In this document: positions 61,451 through 64,000 of the stretch, piece after piece
Numbering within the stretch: the first letter of the stretch is position 1
How the letters are laid out: every line of letters starts with the position of its first letter
NCBI RefSeq assembly: GCF_014356525.2
Contig: NC_052517.1
Location: 5,553,493-5,617,492, forward strand
Direction: 5' to 3'
DNA: 64,000 nucleotides
DNA from: Nilaparvata lugens
Taxonomy: Eukaryota > Arthropoda > Insecta > Hemiptera > Delphacidae
Program-made: the position numbers and the translations under genes
Notes under the pieces: generated by a model
What the model was told of the DNA's origin: nothing
Seen by the model: the letters and a program-made list of their open reading frames with translations, nothing else
Database searches by the model: none

Positions 61451-62082
61451 CTAGCCGTCAGGCTCGCTTCGCTCGCCATATCCGGCTAGCCAGGGGGCTC
61501 CGCCCCCTGGACCCCCGACTGGATTGTCCAAGAATAAGATTAGCAGGCTCGCTTCGCTCGCCTGCATTTTTATCATGTTAGGACAATCCAGTCGGGGGTC
61601 CAGACTAAACGGATATGGCGAGCGAAGCGAGCCTGACGGCTAGTAATATAATATTCCCAGGATTGAAGTAGCAGTGCCCAATCAATTATTTTTCCGCGAT
61701 AAATGCATTTAAATCTTCAACTTGGTGCCAACCTAACAAATTCAACTCAACTTAATACCAACCTGACAAAATTATTAATTTAGTTGCCAGTTAACAACTG
61801 TTTCGAAGAGGTACTCTATCTAGATTATAGTTCTATAGTAACATATGATATGGAAATTTCAATTATAATTAAGAGATTGGGAGAAGAAGAATATACATGC
61901 TAAAAGACGAACTTTAAACCCTTAAAAACAACCCTTAGAGTTGGAATATTGCCAAAAGATTTCTTAGTGCGCCTCTAAAGGGCCAACTGAACATACCTAC
62001 CAAATTTGAACGTTTTTGGTCCGGTAGATTTTTAGTTATGTGAGTGAGTGAGTGAGTGCCATTTCGCTTTTATATATATAGA
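61451..62082 (-). mobile_element. Non-autonomous Helitron, copy 2
   Basis: Minus strand starts TCTATATATATAAAAGCGAA and ends CCTGACGGCTAG-type sequence, between host A and T. It matches 30225-31183 but has no SINE. Confidence 0.82.
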
Positions 62083-62164
62083 TTTGAGCATCATTAAGAA
62101 TCTAGAGTCAATATTAGATCTGATACGCCGGAATGACTTGAATCACAGCTACCTAGCCTACTAT

Positions 62165-63010
62165 AGATTCTTCTTTGTCAACTCCTGTATTCTTCTTTGC
62201 ATCCTCCTCTCCATCTTCTCATTCTCATTTTCCTTCTACTTCTTTTTCTTCTTCCTCCTCCTCCTCTCTTGCTTTGCTTGTCTCTCTTCTCCCACCTCCT
62301 TCTGAGGTGACTATAGGCAGTTTAACGTCATACCCAGGACAAGAATATTTTTATCTCCTTCTCTGAAGGAGAAACTGAGATTTCTGTTACAAAGTCAGCA
62401 CTTAATAAACATTGGTTACCCTCCTCTTCTTCCTCCTCCCATCCTCTTCGTCCTCCTCCACCTCCTCCTCCTCCTCATCTTCTTCCTCCTTCCCCTCCTC
62501 CTCTTCTTCCTCCTCCTCCTCCTCCTCCTCCTCCTCTTCTTCCTCCTCCTCCTCCTCTTCCTCCTTCCCATCCTCTTCTTCCCCCTCCTCCTCCTCCTCT
62601 TCCTCCTTCCCATCCGCTTCTTCCCCCTCCTCCTCCTCCTCTTCTTCTTCCTCCTTCCCATCCTCTTCTTCCTCCTCCTCTTCTTCCTCCTTCCCATCCT
62701 CTTCTTCCCCCTCCTCCTCCTCCTCTTCTTCTTCATCCTTCCCATCCTCTTCTTAATCCCTCCTCCTCCTCTTTTTCCTCATTCCCATCCTCTTCTTCCT
62801 CCTCCTTCTCCTCCTCCTCTTCCTCCTCCTCCTCCTCCACCACCCCCTCCTCCTCTTCCTGCTGCTCCTAATCCTTCTTATTTTTCTCCTCATCCTCTAG
62901 CTCCTTTTTTTCCCCATCCTCCTCCTCGACCTCCCCCTAATCCTCTTCATTTTCCTCCTCCTCGTCGTCTTCTCTCTCTAAATTCATCACTATTCTTACA
63001 CTTCTTCATC
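62165..63010. repeat. Polypyrimidine tract, second copy of parts of 56650-57670
   Basis: 62165-62450 repeats 56650-56940 and 62880-63010 repeats 57550-57690; the middle is expanded cctcctcttcttcc. The Ser/Pro-rich and Arg/Lys-rich frames are compositional. Confidence 0.88.
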
Positions 63011-63114
63011 TTCGTCTTATTCTACTCTCCATTCTCATTCTTGTTATTCTTCTAGTAAGCTTAAAAGATCAGACTACAAACAAGTGTTGAATGATAGAAT
63101 AAAACTAGTGATTT

Positions 63115-63917
63115 TTACTTTCCTTGCCCTATTACCATAGGTAAGGAAAGTATTGCTTTCCGAAAAAAATTAAGGTACCCCAATTTCTAAATTTCTATAC
63201 GTTTCAAGGTCCTCTGAGTCCAAAAAAGTAGTTTTTGGGTATTGGTCTGTATGTGTGTGTATGAGTGTATGTGCGTCTGTGTACACGATATTTCATCTCC
63301 CAATTAACGGAATGACTTGAAATTTGGAACGTAAGCTCCTTACAATATAAGGATCCGACACGAACAATTTCGATCAAATGCAATTCAAGATGGCGGCTAA
63401 AATGGCGAAAATGTTGTCAAAAACAGGGTTTTTCGTGATTTTCTCGGAAACGGCTCCAACAATTTTGATTAAAGTTATACCTGAAATGTTCATCGATAAG
63501 CTCTATCAACTGCCACAAGTCCTATATCTGTAAAAATTTCAGGAGCTCTGCCCCATCTATGCAAAGTTTGATTTTAGATTCCCAATTATCAGGCTTCAGA
63601 TACAATTTAAACTAAAAATTCTAAATGGAAAAGATTGAGCATGAAAATCTCTACAATTAATGTTCAGTAACATTTTCACCTAAAATTGAAAATAAGCTCG
63701 AAATTCAAGAAAATGTTATTATTTCAATTGCAAACTGTTGATTCTATTAAATGATTCACTATGAAGAGATAGCAGACCTCGTGTGTCTCCAGTGTTATAG
63801 TCATGTCACCAGCTGGCTCAAATGTTTGAATAGTAGACTTGAGATGCGCGGGAACACTAGCGTCAGTTGATCAATTTTCATAACGGCAAGGAAAGTTGTG
63901 TGAGTGCGCCACAACAG
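63115..63917 (-). mobile_element. Family B element copy 13
   Basis: Begins ttactttccttgccctatta and ends agtgcgccacaacaga. The flanks on both sides match those of copy 12, so it was duplicated with its surroundings. Confidence 0.92.
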
Positions 63918-64000
63918 ATTTTTAAATTTGATTTGAAGAGTTGAAATCATTTTTTAGCATGTAGTGGACTGAATGGATTGAATCTAAATGCCTGTTTCAG

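Overview
The window is animal nuclear DNA, most likely from a hemipteran insect such as a planthopper. It is AT-rich, saturated with short non-autonomous transposons, and carries one spliced gene whose best match is the Drosophila slimfast family. The species guess rests on remembered repeat motifs and is not proven here.

The one host gene lies on the minus strand from 47080 down to 8424. It encodes a cationic amino acid transporter (SLC7/CAT family, slimfast-like). I rebuilt 12 coding exons by hand. All junctions keep frame with GT-AG introns, and together they encode 605 residues, close to the usual length of slimfast. A cassette holding exons 5 and 6 is present twice, in a 1,908-bp tandem duplication (31999-35815). 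Joining both cassettes in series gives a stop codon within five codons, so only one copy can be used per protein, or the duplication is an assembly artefact. The 5' UTR exon and promoter were not found.

Positions 1-1296 (minus) hold an intact but edge-truncated Ty3/gypsy-type pol frame with protease and reverse transcriptase and no visible gag upstream.

Almost everything else is repeat. Family A is a MITE family whose ends read gtgaggtccacgttataatg. Family B has 13 copies of a DINE-1/Helentron-like element of about 0.8-1.3 kb. Family C has ends gaccgagcgaagtgaggtct. There are also two Helitrons, tRNA-derived SINEs, decayed LINEs, a Tc1/mariner fold-back, many palindromes, several minisatellites and long polypyrimidine tracts. 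The tracts dominate 55-63 kb, where a block of about 3.5 kb occurs twice. Nested insertions with empty-site copies elsewhere in the window give a partial relative history: SINE into Helitron into LINE, mariner into MITE, and LINE tail into a duplicated block.

I found no CRISPR array, no operon and no novel multi-gene system. The most unusual item is the exon-pair duplication in the transporter gene.
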